Source: Chitinophagaceae bacterium (GTDB taxonomy: Bacteria; Bacteroidota; Bacteroidia; Chitinophagales; Chitinophagaceae). From it: a DNA stretch of 64,000 nt. The notes under the pieces were generated by a model, which saw nothing but the letters and a program-made list of their open reading frames with translations, was not told the DNA's origin and made no database searches. Positions 26,246-35,633 of the stretch are shown here, piece after piece (position 1 is the first letter of the stretch; every line of letters begins with the position of its first letter). Location of the stretch: positions 62,001-126,000 of the forward strand of contig CANFHA010000014.1 of assembly GCA_947446645.1 (NCBI GenBank), read 5' to 3'. The position numbers and the translations under genes are program-made.

Positions 26246-27670
26246 TTATTTGCCCCTGCCCTGGAAGATGACGGTGAAGGTGTAGAGGATGATCTTCAGA
26301 TCGAGTGCGAGGGAACAGTTCTCAATGTAGAGCAAGTCGTACTTCATACGCTCTACCATTTCCGATACATTCTCGGCATAGCCAAACTGAACCATACCCC
26401 ATGATGTAAGGCCCGGCTTTACTTTGTGCAGGTACTTGTAGTGCGCATGTTCTGCACTGATGATATCTATGTAATGTTTGCGCTCTGGCCGGGGACCTAC
26501 CAGGGACATTTCGCCCTTCACTATGTTTACGAATTGCGGCAGCTCATCTATACGCCATTTGCGCATGAACCTGCCCCATGGCGTGATGCGTGGGTCGAGC
26601 TTGCTCGATAGCGCGGGTCCATCTTTTTCTGCTTCTATATACATTGAGCGGAACTTGTAAATGTGGAATGGCCTGCCGAAAATCCCTATGCGCTCCTGCT
26701 TGTAAAATATGCTGCCCCTTGATGACAGCTTGACCATAATAGCCGTAAAAATAAGGAATGGCGAAATAAGCAAAAGCGCAAAAGCAGAAACAAGAATATC
26801 TATGGTGCGCTTGCAAACCCGCTGCCAGTCGGGCATAAGATCGGGGTGAATGTGGATGAGCACCGCGTCATAAACGTTGTTGGTTTTTACCGAGCCGGAT
26901 ATGATGTCATAATAATCGGGCAGTACTTTTACCACAACAGGGCGGTAGCAGAGGCGCGTAAGAATATTCTCCAGCAGGTGGTGCTCAGATGAATCTACGG
27001 CTACGATCACTTCCTCTATCTGGTGCTTGTCTATTATTTCCTCAAGCTGGGAAATGTGGCCAAGCTGCGGGAGAAACTGCGTCATGCCATTACTGGCCTC
27101 TTTGCTGGAATAAATGAACCCGAGGAAAATATTGCCGAGTACTTTGGGATTGTCAAGTACCTGCTTATAGATATTGATGGCCTGCTGATTTCCGCCAATT
27201 ATGAGGGTATTATACCCTACTTTTCCCATCTTTAAATTCGCCTTTACCCTGTATAGTATTACAAGGCGGAATATAAGCGCGAACAAGGTGTGTATGAGCA
27301 GGTAGTGGCTAAACTCGCTGATGAAATATGCGTAGTCTGCGTTATCGTTGGCAAATACGATAACGGCGACCATTATACAACCAATGATGCAGGAGATGAG
27401 CGTCCGGTTGATCTCGTTAAGCCTGGACTTGCGATAGAGATCGAAATAGGTGCCGGACAGCAAATAAGCAATGAGCCATCCACCCGGAATTACCACCAAC
27501 GTATTTATGTAATCGCGTGTATGAAATTTCTGCAGGGTGTCGAGATAGGAAAAACCGGTGAGCACATGCTGGCGGTAAATCCAAAGCGTGAACCAGGCCA
27601 ATGCAGCAGCTATGTAATCCAGCAACACCAGTTGCCGTATAGCTCTTTTTTTGGGTGGGCTGAGTTGCAT
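26246..27670 (-). CDS. exopolysaccharide polyprenyl glycosylphosphotransferase (sugar transferase)
   Basis: 474-residue membrane enzyme that transfers a sugar-1-phosphate to undecaprenyl phosphate, the first step of exopolysaccharide or O-unit building. Four or five N-terminal membrane helices lead into a CoA-binding-like domain (NTLIIGGNQQAINIYKQVLD). Another helix follows (DILVSAFALLLISPFLIF), then the catalytic bacterial sugar-transferase domain with KQERIGIFGRPFHIYKFRSM, KWRIDELPQFVNIVKGEMSL and VGPRPERKHY. Length fits the WbaP/WcaJ class. No other glycan genes are next to it except a Gfo/Idh/MocA gene two genes upstream. Confidence 0.92.
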   Translation of the reverse strand: MQLSPPKKRAIRQLVLLDYIAAALAWFTLWIYRQHVLTGFSYLDTLQKFHTRDYINTLVVIPGGWLIAYLLSGTYFDLYRKSRLNEINRTLISCIIGCIMVAVIVFANDNADYAYFISEFSHYLLIHTLFALIFRLVILYRVKANLKMGKVGYNTLIIGGNQQAINIYKQVLDNPKVLGNIFLGFIYSSKEASNGMTQFLPQLGHISQLEEIIDKHQIEEVIVAVDSSEHHLLENILTRLCYRPVVVKVLPDYYDIISGSVKTNNVYDAVLIHIHPDLMPDWQRVCKRTIDILVSAFALLLISPFLIFTAIMVKLSSRGSIFYKQERIGIFGRPFHIYKFRSMYIEAEKDGPALSSKLDPRITPWGRFMRKWRIDELPQFVNIVKGEMSLVGPRPERKHYIDIISAEHAHYKYLHKVKPGLTSWGMVQFGYAENVSEMVERMKYDLLYIENCSLALDLKIILYTFTVIFQGRGK

Positions 27671-27675
27671 GCTTG

Positions 27676-28587
27676 CTAAAACGTTACCAGTTGAATATTA
27701 TCTATCAAAAGCTTTCCGCTCGACTGAGCATCTGCAAGCACAGCTTTTATATAAAAATTGTAGCTGTCGCCCTGGGCATTAGCCGTGAAGCCATCTACCT
27801 GTAAATAGAATTTCTTCCACGAGGTGGTGGGGCTGATACCTGATAAATAATATGGAGCTGAGGAAATGACGCTGCTTAGGTTTGCCTGGAGACCTACGTA
27901 GAATGGTATGGTAGTCTTGTAGGTGAATTCGATAAATGCTACGCCGGAAGGAATAGTGAAAATATTCCTGGAACTATCAACTGAACTATCGCCAACGGCC
28001 AAAAGATCTATTTGCCCAAACTTACTGCCATCGTAAGACTCAGCATTGTCAGACATTATTCTTAATGAACGGTTGCCGCCACTCTGTGCAAAGTTCGGTG
28101 TATTGTTCGACTCATCGAAGTAATCAATGAGCTTCACGGTAACATCGCGGTAAAACTTTGTTTTAGGCGTGTAGTTTATGATCTTGCCCGGCTGAGCTAT
28201 TAAAGTAGATGTGTCAGGGCTATAGAATGGGTATTGTGCGACATTGTTATTCTGGCCATTAATTGCTACTGCCGGCACAATCTGCAGCTGGCCGGAACCC
28301 GACGCCACCACCGGGAATGTGGCCGGCAGGTCAAAAATACCTACCCTGCTGCCATTATAATAAACCCAAACAGTATTTATCTCATGCGATAAAGTTGGCA
28401 ACTGACCACTTGGGGAATTATCATATCGTAGCACCGTTAAACCGGGACTTTGCTGAAAAGAGAACGAATCGATGTGAATATAGGTGGGTATAGGCTCGTG
28501 TGGGTTGATAATATTGCAGCCCTGCCAGAGAAATGCAGCGCAAAAAAGAAGACCTAATAATTTAGAAGGGGTAAAAATGTTCACCAT
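27676..28587 (-). CDS. hypothetical lipoprotein
   Basis: 303 residues from the ATG at 28587 (MVNIFTPSKLLGLLFCAAFL then WQGCN, a lipobox-like site). The mature part is beta-rich. It begins with an early strand HIDSFSFQQSPGLTVLRYDN, has Asn/Ser-rich middle segments, and ends in a terminal jelly-roll-like section (SSGKLLIDNIQLVTF) that looks like a carbohydrate-binding-type sandwich. Family not known by name. It lies 5 bp from the sugar-transferase gene and 36 bp from the upstream oxidoreductase, so the three are probably one operon (oxidoreductase-lipoprotein-transferase). Confidence 0.7.
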   Translation of the reverse strand: MVNIFTPSKLLGLLFCAAFLWQGCNIINPHEPIPTYIHIDSFSFQQSPGLTVLRYDNSPSGQLPTLSHEINTVWVYYNGSRVGIFDLPATFPVVASGSGQLQIVPAVAINGQNNNVAQYPFYSPDTSTLIAQPGKIINYTPKTKFYRDVTVKLIDYFDESNNTPNFAQSGGNRSLRIMSDNAESYDGSKFGQIDLLAVGDSSVDSSRNIFTIPSGVAFIEFTYKTTIPFYVGLQANLSSVISSAPYYLSGISPTTSWKKFYLQVDGFTANAQGDSYNFYIKAVLADAQSSGKLLIDNIQLVTF

Positions 28588-28623
28588 AGTAGCCTTTTCC
28601 AATCTCATTAACGTATATTATGG

Positions 28624-29610
28624 TTAAACATTGTGCAGTTCGTTGTGCAAGCTCATTTTTTTGAGCACCTGGTGTGCTACGTCCATTGCCTGGTAACCGT
28701 GGTAAACAGAAACGCGTACCGGGCGGTCGTTCAGAATAGCCGCGGCAAACTCGGCCAATTCCGTTCGTATGGCATTGAGCGGCGCTACCTCGGGCATATC
28801 TACAGAAATCACCTTTTTCTCACCATTGCCAATGGTCAGGGGTACATCCATCATACTTGGCGGAGCTTCATCTTCTTTAATCCGTATGATCTCCGTTTTC
28901 TTCTCGAGAAAATCGATACCTATGTATGCATCTCGCTGAAAAAGACGCATTTTACGCATATTTTTTAATGAAATTCTGCTGGAAGTGAGGTTGGCTACGC
29001 AGCCATTATCGAATTCTATGCGTGCATTTGCAATATCTGAGGTTTCACTAAGTACGGCAACCCCGCTGGCGGAGATGCGCTTGACCGGCGATTTCACCAG
29101 ACTGAGCACGATATCTATATCGTGTATCATCAGGTCCAGTATTACCGATACGTCTGTACCCCGCGGATTGAACTGTGCCAGACGGTGGGCCTCAATGAAC
29201 ATGGGCTGCAGCAACTGCTCACCAACCGCCAGGAATGCAGGATTATAGCGCTCTACATGCCCCACCTGGCATTTTACATTAGCTTCCTTCACCAGCTGCA
29301 CCAGTTCCATACCTTCATCCAGCGTATGGGCAAGCGGCTTTTCTATAAACAGGTGCTTGCCGCTGAGCAGGCATTTTTTAGCGATATCGTGGTGAGAAGT
29401 GGTTGGCGATACAATATCTATGGCATCGGCAGCTTCTATGAGACTGGCCATATCCATAAATCTTGGTATCTGAAACTGTGCGATTGCAGCCTCAGCCTGG
29501 GCATCATTGGGATCGTAAAAGCCAATCAACTGTGTATCTGGCACATGTTGCCACTGCTGGATGTGTATCTTGCCCAGGTGACCGGCTCCAAAGACTCCTA
29601 CTTTAAGCAT
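28624..29610 (-). CDS. Gfo/Idh/MocA family oxidoreductase
   Basis: 328 residues, cytosolic NAD(P)-dependent sugar or cyclitol dehydrogenase family. N-terminal Rossmann motif GVFGAGHLGKIHIQQW; catalytic-type EKPLAHT in KHLFIEKPLAHTLDEG; a His in the HVERYNPAF region and the C-terminal beta-sheet domain (RISASGVAVLSETSDIANA). VSPTTSHHDIAKKCL is the usual dinucleotide-binding stretch. Likely first gene of a unit with the lipoprotein and sugar transferase, which fits a role in nucleotide-sugar or surface-glycan supply. Confidence 0.9.
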   Translation of the reverse strand: MLKVGVFGAGHLGKIHIQQWQHVPDTQLIGFYDPNDAQAEAAIAQFQIPRFMDMASLIEAADAIDIVSPTTSHHDIAKKCLLSGKHLFIEKPLAHTLDEGMELVQLVKEANVKCQVGHVERYNPAFLAVGEQLLQPMFIEAHRLAQFNPRGTDVSVILDLMIHDIDIVLSLVKSPVKRISASGVAVLSETSDIANARIEFDNGCVANLTSSRISLKNMRKMRLFQRDAYIGIDFLEKKTEIIRIKEDEAPPSMMDVPLTIGNGEKKVISVDMPEVAPLNAIRTELAEFAAAILNDRPVRVSVYHGYQAMDVAHQVLKKMSLHNELHNV

Positions 29611-30373
29611 GCATTAATTATTAAATAAATATAACGTCTTTTTAAGAAACGAACGCAAGATAAGAATAATCCCCTTAGCAATGTAAGTGTAATGATAAAT
29701 TGGATGGGTAATGTGGTGTACTTGTTAATGACAGGAATATAGATATAAATATTATAAAATGAAGCGGTGGTTATTGATTTCAAAAATCGTTTGTTCACGT
29801 AGCATAAGAATTCTATACTTTAAATTAATAAACTATTAAATTGAATAAAATTTTTTAATCAATAACATTTAAATTTGCTCTTTTGAAGCACGCCATACGC
29901 ATGACGAAATGTTAAAAACCGTGCGCTATAAAAACAGAAAAAGTGAGCGCGCCAATAAGCAAGGATAGCGCAAAATTACCTTTCAAAACAGTGAATTTAA
30001 ATGATTCCCGCGACTGCTTCTGGCATTTCCCTGAAACAAAAAAACGTAAAAAAAGATTGATTTTCTCGGCAAATAACGAAAATATAATTCAATCATGTGT
30101 AGGCGTTGATTCGGTCTAAGTTTTCTGAAATATTTTTTGCTTTTACCGGAACTTACTTATCTTTACGCAAATTAGGTGGGGGTGTTCCCCGTTTAATTAT
30201 TTTAGGTTTTAAAGCTTTATATTGCAAAGGGTATAGTCTGGAAAACGTGGGTAGATAGGATTAAAAACACTTGTTTAACACCCTTCGCCTGCCGTGGACC
30301 AGTTTAGTAATTTTTTGCCACAGTTATTTTTACTGTGAACAGTATCTCAGCTTAAATTCAGGCATCTTACTAA
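29611..30373. other. 763-bp AT-rich intergenic region ahead of gldK
   Basis: No gene on either strand. Very AT-rich around 29640-29870. A likely promoter is at 30135-30166 and a short GGGGTGTTCCCC hairpin at about 30179-30191. The first 200 nt after the promoter would form a long 5' leader of the gld operon. Confidence 0.5.
30135..30166 (+). promoter_or_regulatory. putative gld operon promoter
   Basis: TTTTG at 30135-30139 and TATCTTTAC at 30158-30166, 18 bp apart: a -33 and -7 pair (7 of 8 to TAnnTTTG). Transcription would start near 30171, about 200 nt before the gldK ATG. Confidence 0.45.
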
Positions 30374-31981
30374 ATGATAAAAACACGTCGTATGCACATA
30401 AAGAGTTCATTTTCGTTTGCCGCAGCAACGTTTCTTGCGGCGTCCTCTTTATCAGGTCTTGCTCTTGCTCAAAAAAGTAATCCTAATCCTAACCCGACCC
30501 AATTAAAATCACGTACAAGACCTGTTATTCCATTCAGGCATACTACACTTGCTGCGCCTCCCGGCATGGTATATGTACCTAGTGGTTCAGTGACCATCAA
30601 ATACAGTTCTTCCTCGTCGGATACCAACAGCAAAAAAAGAGTGAGCCTTACCTCATTCTACATGGACAAAACAGAAATTACCAACCAGCAATACAGATTG
30701 TTTACAGAATGGGTTATTGACTCCATAGCTGTAACAAACTATATAAAGGACGAGAAATATTTCTACGATGCACCAGCGGTAGCCAGCAAGAAAAACGCTG
30801 ACAGCAAAAAGAGCGCCGAGGTGGACTCAACCAGGAAGGATACGCTGAACTTCATACAGAAAGACGCAGCCAATGCTGCACCTGAGAAGGACACCACCAA
30901 CTGGTCCAAAAGGAAGATAAACTGGTCTAAAGTAGATCACAAAGAAATATTTGAAACAACAGATGAAGAGCTGAAAGCCAAGATAGCACCGATGCTGGAT
31001 GCGGATGGCCGGATCAAGCAAGAGCTTTATATGTTTACCTATGCTTATGTGCGCTCCCTGGGTACCAATCCAAAAGCGAAGGTGGGTGAGCTGGCCTATG
31101 CTACCGTAAATATTTATCCTGACGAAAAGATATGGGTGAAGGATCTTACGAATGCCCAGGTAGACATGCTGGTTGAGAACTATTTTAATACTCCGCCATT
31201 TGATGACTATCCTGTGGTAGGTGTAAACTGGCACCAGGCAAGGGCTTTTGCTTACTGGCGCTCAAAAGCATCCTCTAACTATGAGTGGATAGCCGACTAC
31301 CTTAAGTACTACCGCCTCAATTACAGCTTACCATCTGAAGCCCAGTGGGTATATGCTGCAGGCGCAGATATGAAGGGTGTATTTGAACCTGAAGCACCTG
31401 ACGCTCAGCCAGTTGTAGACAGTGTTATAACACCGCCAAGTCAAATAATAGACAGCACAATGCTGGTAAGCGACAGCGTGCTGCACGACAGCTCATCTGT
31501 AGCACTGGCCACTGTGCCTACACGCTCATCGAGCATGGAAGAAGACCGCGATGGTAAGCTGCTGGAAAACTTTAAACAGGAAGAAGGACGCTATAATGAT
31601 GATGGTGGTACGTTTACGCTGCCGGTAATGTCATACGCTCCAAATGAGTTTGGTATCTACAACATGGTGGGCAACGTATCTGAGTGGGTGCTTGATGCTT
31701 ACAGCCCATCTGCTTTTGCCTTCATATCAGACGTAAACCCGGTGCTGCTGTTTGATGCAGACACTACCGAGGCCGATGCGATGAAACGCAAAGTGGTACG
31801 TGGCGGGTCGTTTATGAGTAATGCGCGCGCACTGAGCCCCTACACAAGGGATAATGAATTGCAGATGAATGCTCACTGTTATATTGGCTTCAGGTGCATA
31901 TTACCGGCACCGGAAATACTTAACAAATCTGTTGCTACCCGCAGGAAGAATACCGGCAGCAACAGAAAAAACGTAAGGTAA
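30374..31981 (+). CDS. gldK: gliding motility/type IX secretion protein GldK
   Basis: 535 residues. With GldN it forms the periplasmic ring of the type IX secretion system under the outer membrane. SUMF1/formylglycine-enzyme fold: MVYVPSGSVTIKYSSSSSDT, SFYMDKTEITNQQYRLF, WHQARAFAYWRSKAS, LPSEAQWVYAAGADMKG, YNMVGNVSEWVLDAY, RKVVRGGSFMSNARAL and HCYIGFRCI. Low-complexity insertions near residues 135-175 and 340-400 make it longer than the roughly 460-490 of known GldK/PorK. Known GldK is a lipoprotein, but here the signal peptide (AAATFLAASSLSGLALAQ) has no lipobox cysteine. First gene of gldKLMN. Confidence 0.92.
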   Translation: MIKTRRMHIKSSFSFAAATFLAASSLSGLALAQKSNPNPNPTQLKSRTRPVIPFRHTTLAAPPGMVYVPSGSVTIKYSSSSSDTNSKKRVSLTSFYMDKTEITNQQYRLFTEWVIDSIAVTNYIKDEKYFYDAPAVASKKNADSKKSAEVDSTRKDTLNFIQKDAANAAPEKDTTNWSKRKINWSKVDHKEIFETTDEELKAKIAPMLDADGRIKQELYMFTYAYVRSLGTNPKAKVGELAYATVNIYPDEKIWVKDLTNAQVDMLVENYFNTPPFDDYPVVGVNWHQARAFAYWRSKASSNYEWIADYLKYYRLNYSLPSEAQWVYAAGADMKGVFEPEAPDAQPVVDSVITPPSQIIDSTMLVSDSVLHDSSSVALATVPTRSSSMEEDRDGKLLENFKQEEGRYNDDGGTFTLPVMSYAPNEFGIYNMVGNVSEWVLDAYSPSAFAFISDVNPVLLFDADTTEADAMKRKVVRGGSFMSNARALSPYTRDNELQMNAHCYIGFRCILPAPEILNKSVATRRKNTGSNRKNVR

Positions 31982-32085
31982 TTATCACCCATTTTGAAAC
32001 CTTTTTATGAATAGCTAGTCTAAACATTAATCTCACAATAAACACAACCTGAAAATTTAATCATCACTTACAAATCAAAAAAAAT

Positions 32086-32832
32086 ATGAGCAGTAACCCA
32101 CAGCAAGGAAAAAAGAAAGTTGGACTTAATAGTGTAATCTCCTGGGGAGCCACAGTTGTAATCGTTGGATTGATGTTTAAAATCCTTCACTATCCTGGTG
32201 CGGAACTTATGATCTCCGTAGGTCTTGGTACTGAGGCATTCCTTTTTGCCATACTTGGTATTGCAGCTATGAGCGCGGAAGACGAAACGCCTACTGTATC
32301 TACAACGCCCGGCAGCGGAGCGAAACTTAATGACCTTCTTGCTACTTCAGTAACACCTAATGTAATCGAAAACCTGAAAGCAGGTTTTGAACAATTCACG
32401 AAAACTGTTTCTTCTGTAAACCAGGTAGCTAATTCGGTGAGCCTGACTCAGAATTTCCTTAAGGAGCTTGAATCATCTACCGGTGATGTGAAGAAATTCC
32501 GTGAGAACCTGGGAACTGTAACTTCCGGTTTTGACCAGTTCAACAAGTCACTTATGGCTATCAGCCAGATGAGCGCTGTATCACAGGGTATGATGAAAGA
32601 CCTTGAAATAGCAGGCCAGGGCATGAAGTCATTTGCCAAGAATATGAACGATATGAACTCAAGCTTCAGCCAGTTCTCTCAAACTTTACTTGCTATCAAT
32701 CAAATGACTGCATCATCAGCGTCTATGCTGAAAGAGTTTGAAGCAGCTACTAATGGTATGAAGGCGTACAACAAGAACATTACAGACCTGAGCCGTATAT
32801 ACCAGGCACAGCTGGAAGCATTTAAGAAATAA
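32086..32832 (+). CDS. gldL: gliding motility protein GldL, T9SS motor stator
   Basis: 248 residues. Two membrane helices near the N-terminus (SWGATVVIVGLMFKILHYPG and AELMISVGLGTEAFLFAILG) with a membrane-buried Lys (FKILHYPG) and Glu (GTEAF), the type of residues linked to proton-driven rotation in this motor. The rest is a cytosolic coiled-coil-like repeat; MTASSASMLKEFEAATNGMK mirrors MSAVSQGMMKDLEIAGQGMK. It pairs with GldM to power secretion and gliding. 104 bp after gldK and 91 bp before gldM; a small GCAGC/GCTGC hairpin follows the stop. Confidence 0.95.
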   Translation: MSSNPQQGKKKVGLNSVISWGATVVIVGLMFKILHYPGAELMISVGLGTEAFLFAILGIAAMSAEDETPTVSTTPGSGAKLNDLLATSVTPNVIENLKAGFEQFTKTVSSVNQVANSVSLTQNFLKELESSTGDVKKFRENLGTVTSGFDQFNKSLMAISQMSAVSQGMMKDLEIAGQGMKSFAKNMNDMNSSFSQFSQTLLAINQMTASSASMLKEFEAATNGMKAYNKNITDLSRIYQAQLEAFKK

Positions 32833-32923
32833 GGATGTGGCAGCGTGAGCTGCATGAAGTACCAATAAATCTATTAAATTCACTTTTACGCTTAAGTAAT
32901 TAAGCTCAAAATATAATAAACGC

Positions 32924-34459
32924 ATGGCAGGTCTAAAAGAAACCCCCCGGCAAAAGATGATGGGTATACTGTACCTGGTGCTGCTAGGCATAGCGGCCAC
33001 CACGGTTACAGACCATGTTCTTGATGCCTTTAGAAATCTTACAGTCAGTCTTGAGACTTCTACAAAAAATGTTCAGGGCACGGTTAATAATACATTCAGT
33101 TCATTTGAAGCAACGATGATGAAGAATGATCCGTTGCGCGCAACACCTATTAAGGAGAAAGCAAATTCAGTGAAGAAAAATGTATCCGCGCTTAACAGCT
33201 ATATCAATGAGATCAAAGAACTGATGGTAAAAGAAGGTGGCGGAATTGAAGAAACGACGGGAGATGTAAAAGCCCGTGCGGACATCGATATCTCTCCCCG
33301 CATAATGATCAAAAAAGGAACTGCGCTGGAATTGAAAAAACACATAGAAGACACTAAGATCAAAATATGTGCAATTGCCGGAATGACTAAAGAAGAAAGT
33401 GATAAGCTGGCCCTGACTGTAAAAGATCCGCCGAAAAGACCAGGCACCTTGAAAACATCATGGGAAGACGACAACTTTGGTGAGGGTATTCCGCTAACAG
33501 CTGCAATAACCGCACTTACTAAAATACAGGCCGATTTAAAAAATACCGAACAGGAGGTAGTATCCAAAATACTGGGCCAGGCTGTTCATTCAGATGTAAT
33601 CCTGGATCAGTTTGAAGCAGTTGCAGTTGCACCATCTTCTTATATACTCGTAGGACAGGAGTACAAGGCAAGCGTATTTTTAACTGCATCGAGCTCTACA
33701 TCTAATCCTGAAATTACAATAGGCGGCCAAAAGCTGAACGTTGTAAATGGCAAGGGTATTTACTCTACGGTAGCACAGTCTGAAGGTGAAAAGAGCTGGA
33801 CGGCCCTGCTGAAGGTGAAAGATGTAAACGGCAAGATAAAGGAATACCCGGTGACTGAAAGCTATACCGTTGCAAGACCGTCTGCGGTTGTATCTCCTGA
33901 TAAAATGAATGTGTTCTACATAGGCATTCCTAACCCAGTATCGATCTCTGCTGCCGGATTTGCAAAAGACAAGATACATGCAACCATAAGTGCAGGTGAG
34001 CTGCATCCGGCGGGCAACGGCACTTATTCTGTGATGGTGAAAAATCCGGGAGAAGTGACCATATCTGTAAGCGGCACTATGGAGAACGGTAAATCAACCG
34101 TACTGGGCAGCTACAAATTCCGTACTAAGCGCATACCAGCTCCACGTGTGAAATTTGGTGGTAAGGCAGGTGGCAAGATGGGTACCGGTGAAATCAAAGC
34201 TCAGAACAGGATATTTGCCGTACTTGATGATTTTGAATTTGACGCCAAATTTGATATCACCCACTTTACGCTGTACATTACTAAACCTAAGGGAGAACCT
34301 GTGGTACTGGAATCAAACAACAACGCCATTACGCCACAAATGCAGGCTGCTATCAACGGCATTACTTCAGGCTCAAGGGTGTTCTTTGATAACATATTTG
34401 CAACAGGCCCAGATGGCATGAAGAGGCAGCTAGACCCAATCGCGTTTTTGGTCAACTAA
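32924..34459 (+). CDS. gldM: gliding motility protein GldM, T9SS motor periplasmic shaft
   Basis: 511 residues. One N-terminal membrane helix (MMGILYLVLLGIAATTVTDH) that inserts in the GldL ring, then four periplasmic domains (D1-D4). D1 is helical (LNSYINEIKELMVKEGG). D2-D4 are beta-rich and include SSYILVGQEYKASVFLTASS and FYIGIPNPVSISAAGFAKDK, both typical. The C-terminal GldM domain binds the GldK/N ring; GLKETPRQKMM at the start is the family hallmark. Full length. 21 bp before gldN. Confidence 0.95.
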   Translation: MAGLKETPRQKMMGILYLVLLGIAATTVTDHVLDAFRNLTVSLETSTKNVQGTVNNTFSSFEATMMKNDPLRATPIKEKANSVKKNVSALNSYINEIKELMVKEGGGIEETTGDVKARADIDISPRIMIKKGTALELKKHIEDTKIKICAIAGMTKEESDKLALTVKDPPKRPGTLKTSWEDDNFGEGIPLTAAITALTKIQADLKNTEQEVVSKILGQAVHSDVILDQFEAVAVAPSSYILVGQEYKASVFLTASSSTSNPEITIGGQKLNVVNGKGIYSTVAQSEGEKSWTALLKVKDVNGKIKEYPVTESYTVARPSAVVSPDKMNVFYIGIPNPVSISAAGFAKDKIHATISAGELHPAGNGTYSVMVKNPGEVTISVSGTMENGKSTVLGSYKFRTKRIPAPRVKFGGKAGGKMGTGEIKAQNRIFAVLDDFEFDAKFDITHFTLYITKPKGEPVVLESNNNAITPQMQAAINGITSGSRVFFDNIFATGPDGMKRQLDPIAFLVN

Positions 34460-34480
34460 CTAATTGAATTTTAATTTATT

Positions 34481-35515
34481 ATGAGAAAGAACATTGTCCT
34501 GGTATTTTTGGTTTTGCTCGCGGTAGCGCTTGGTACGACTGTATTGGATGCCCAGACCAAGGGGAAGGGCAAAGATAAAGGCAAGGGAAAGACTAAAACA
34601 ACCCAACCAACAACGGACGACGCTACGGGTACTACAAAACCTGTGGAACAACCAAAACCTGTATCTAATACACCAGTAGAAGACCTGGACACTGCCAGGA
34701 ACCTGATGATTGATACACTGGTTGTGGATACCACTATTTCTAATGACTACTCATTGGAAAACAGCCGTCCTGTGGACGGATTCTATAAGCAAACAATGCT
34801 TAAAGGCGCTAAGCCATTTGCATATCCAAAGATCAATAAGAACAACATCAAGTTCTACAAGCGTATATGGCGCGACATGGACCTGACAGACTCTGTGAAC
34901 AGGATATTTGCAACACCGGGCGAAACGCTGATGCAGCTGATAATGGATGCGATACGTACAAACAGGCTGATACCCTATGCGGATGAAAGCTTCAAGAGCC
35001 AACTTAATTACCGGAAAGTGATGAGGATATTCCAGGACAGTGCGATAACAGCGAAATATGACTCAGTAACCGGAGAACAGATAGGCACAATGACGACATT
35101 CAACGAGTTTAATGCAGACTCCGTGACCAAGTTTGAGATCAAAGAAGATATCTTTTTTGATAAGACGCGTGGAAAGGTGGTAACCCAGATAATAGGACTG
35201 GCACCTGTGCGTAAACTGAAGACGAGCACAGGAGAGTATATAGCTGACCAGCACCCTTTCTGGCTTTATTTCCCACAGTGCCGCAACCTGTTTGCAGCTA
35301 AGGAAGTGATAGACCCGCAACGCGACATCTATAACGAAAGCTATGATGACCTTTTCATTCAACGTAATTTCAAAACAGTGATCGTGAAGGAATCTAACCC
35401 TGCCGACCTGAAGATAAAGGATAAGTATCCGAACGATGAGGCACGCCAGAAAAAGGAAGCTGAACGCATAGAGCGCGAGATAAACAACTACAAGCAGAAG
35501 ATGTGGCGTTACTAA
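34481..35515 (+). CDS. gldN: gliding motility protein GldN, T9SS ring
   Basis: 344 residues with a signal peptide (MRKNIVLVFLVLLAVALGTTV ... DAQ). A Lys/Thr/Pro-rich spacer (KGKGKDKGKGKTKTTQPTTD) precedes the conserved domain, which has KRIWRDMDLTDSVNRIF, DPQRDIYNESYDDLFIQRNF and a Lys/Glu-rich terminal helix (ERIEREINNYKQKMWRY). Forms the ring with GldK. The N-terminal low-complexity linker is longer than I expect for GldN. Last of the four core genes; no terminator before the 35634 gene. Confidence 0.95.
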   Translation: MRKNIVLVFLVLLAVALGTTVLDAQTKGKGKDKGKGKTKTTQPTTDDATGTTKPVEQPKPVSNTPVEDLDTARNLMIDTLVVDTTISNDYSLENSRPVDGFYKQTMLKGAKPFAYPKINKNNIKFYKRIWRDMDLTDSVNRIFATPGETLMQLIMDAIRTNRLIPYADESFKSQLNYRKVMRIFQDSAITAKYDSVTGEQIGTMTTFNEFNADSVTKFEIKEDIFFDKTRGKVVTQIIGLAPVRKLKTSTGEYIADQHPFWLYFPQCRNLFAAKEVIDPQRDIYNESYDDLFIQRNFKTVIVKESNPADLKIKDKYPNDEARQKKEAERIEREINNYKQKMWRY

Positions 35516-35633
35516 TTCAAAAGTAAAAATTCAAAAAAAGCAACGTTTTTCAGCCGATTTTAAAATAGTCAACAACAATTTTATTAATTATTGATTTGAA
35601 AGGGTAAAATTCGTAACTTAGTTGTAACCAGAT

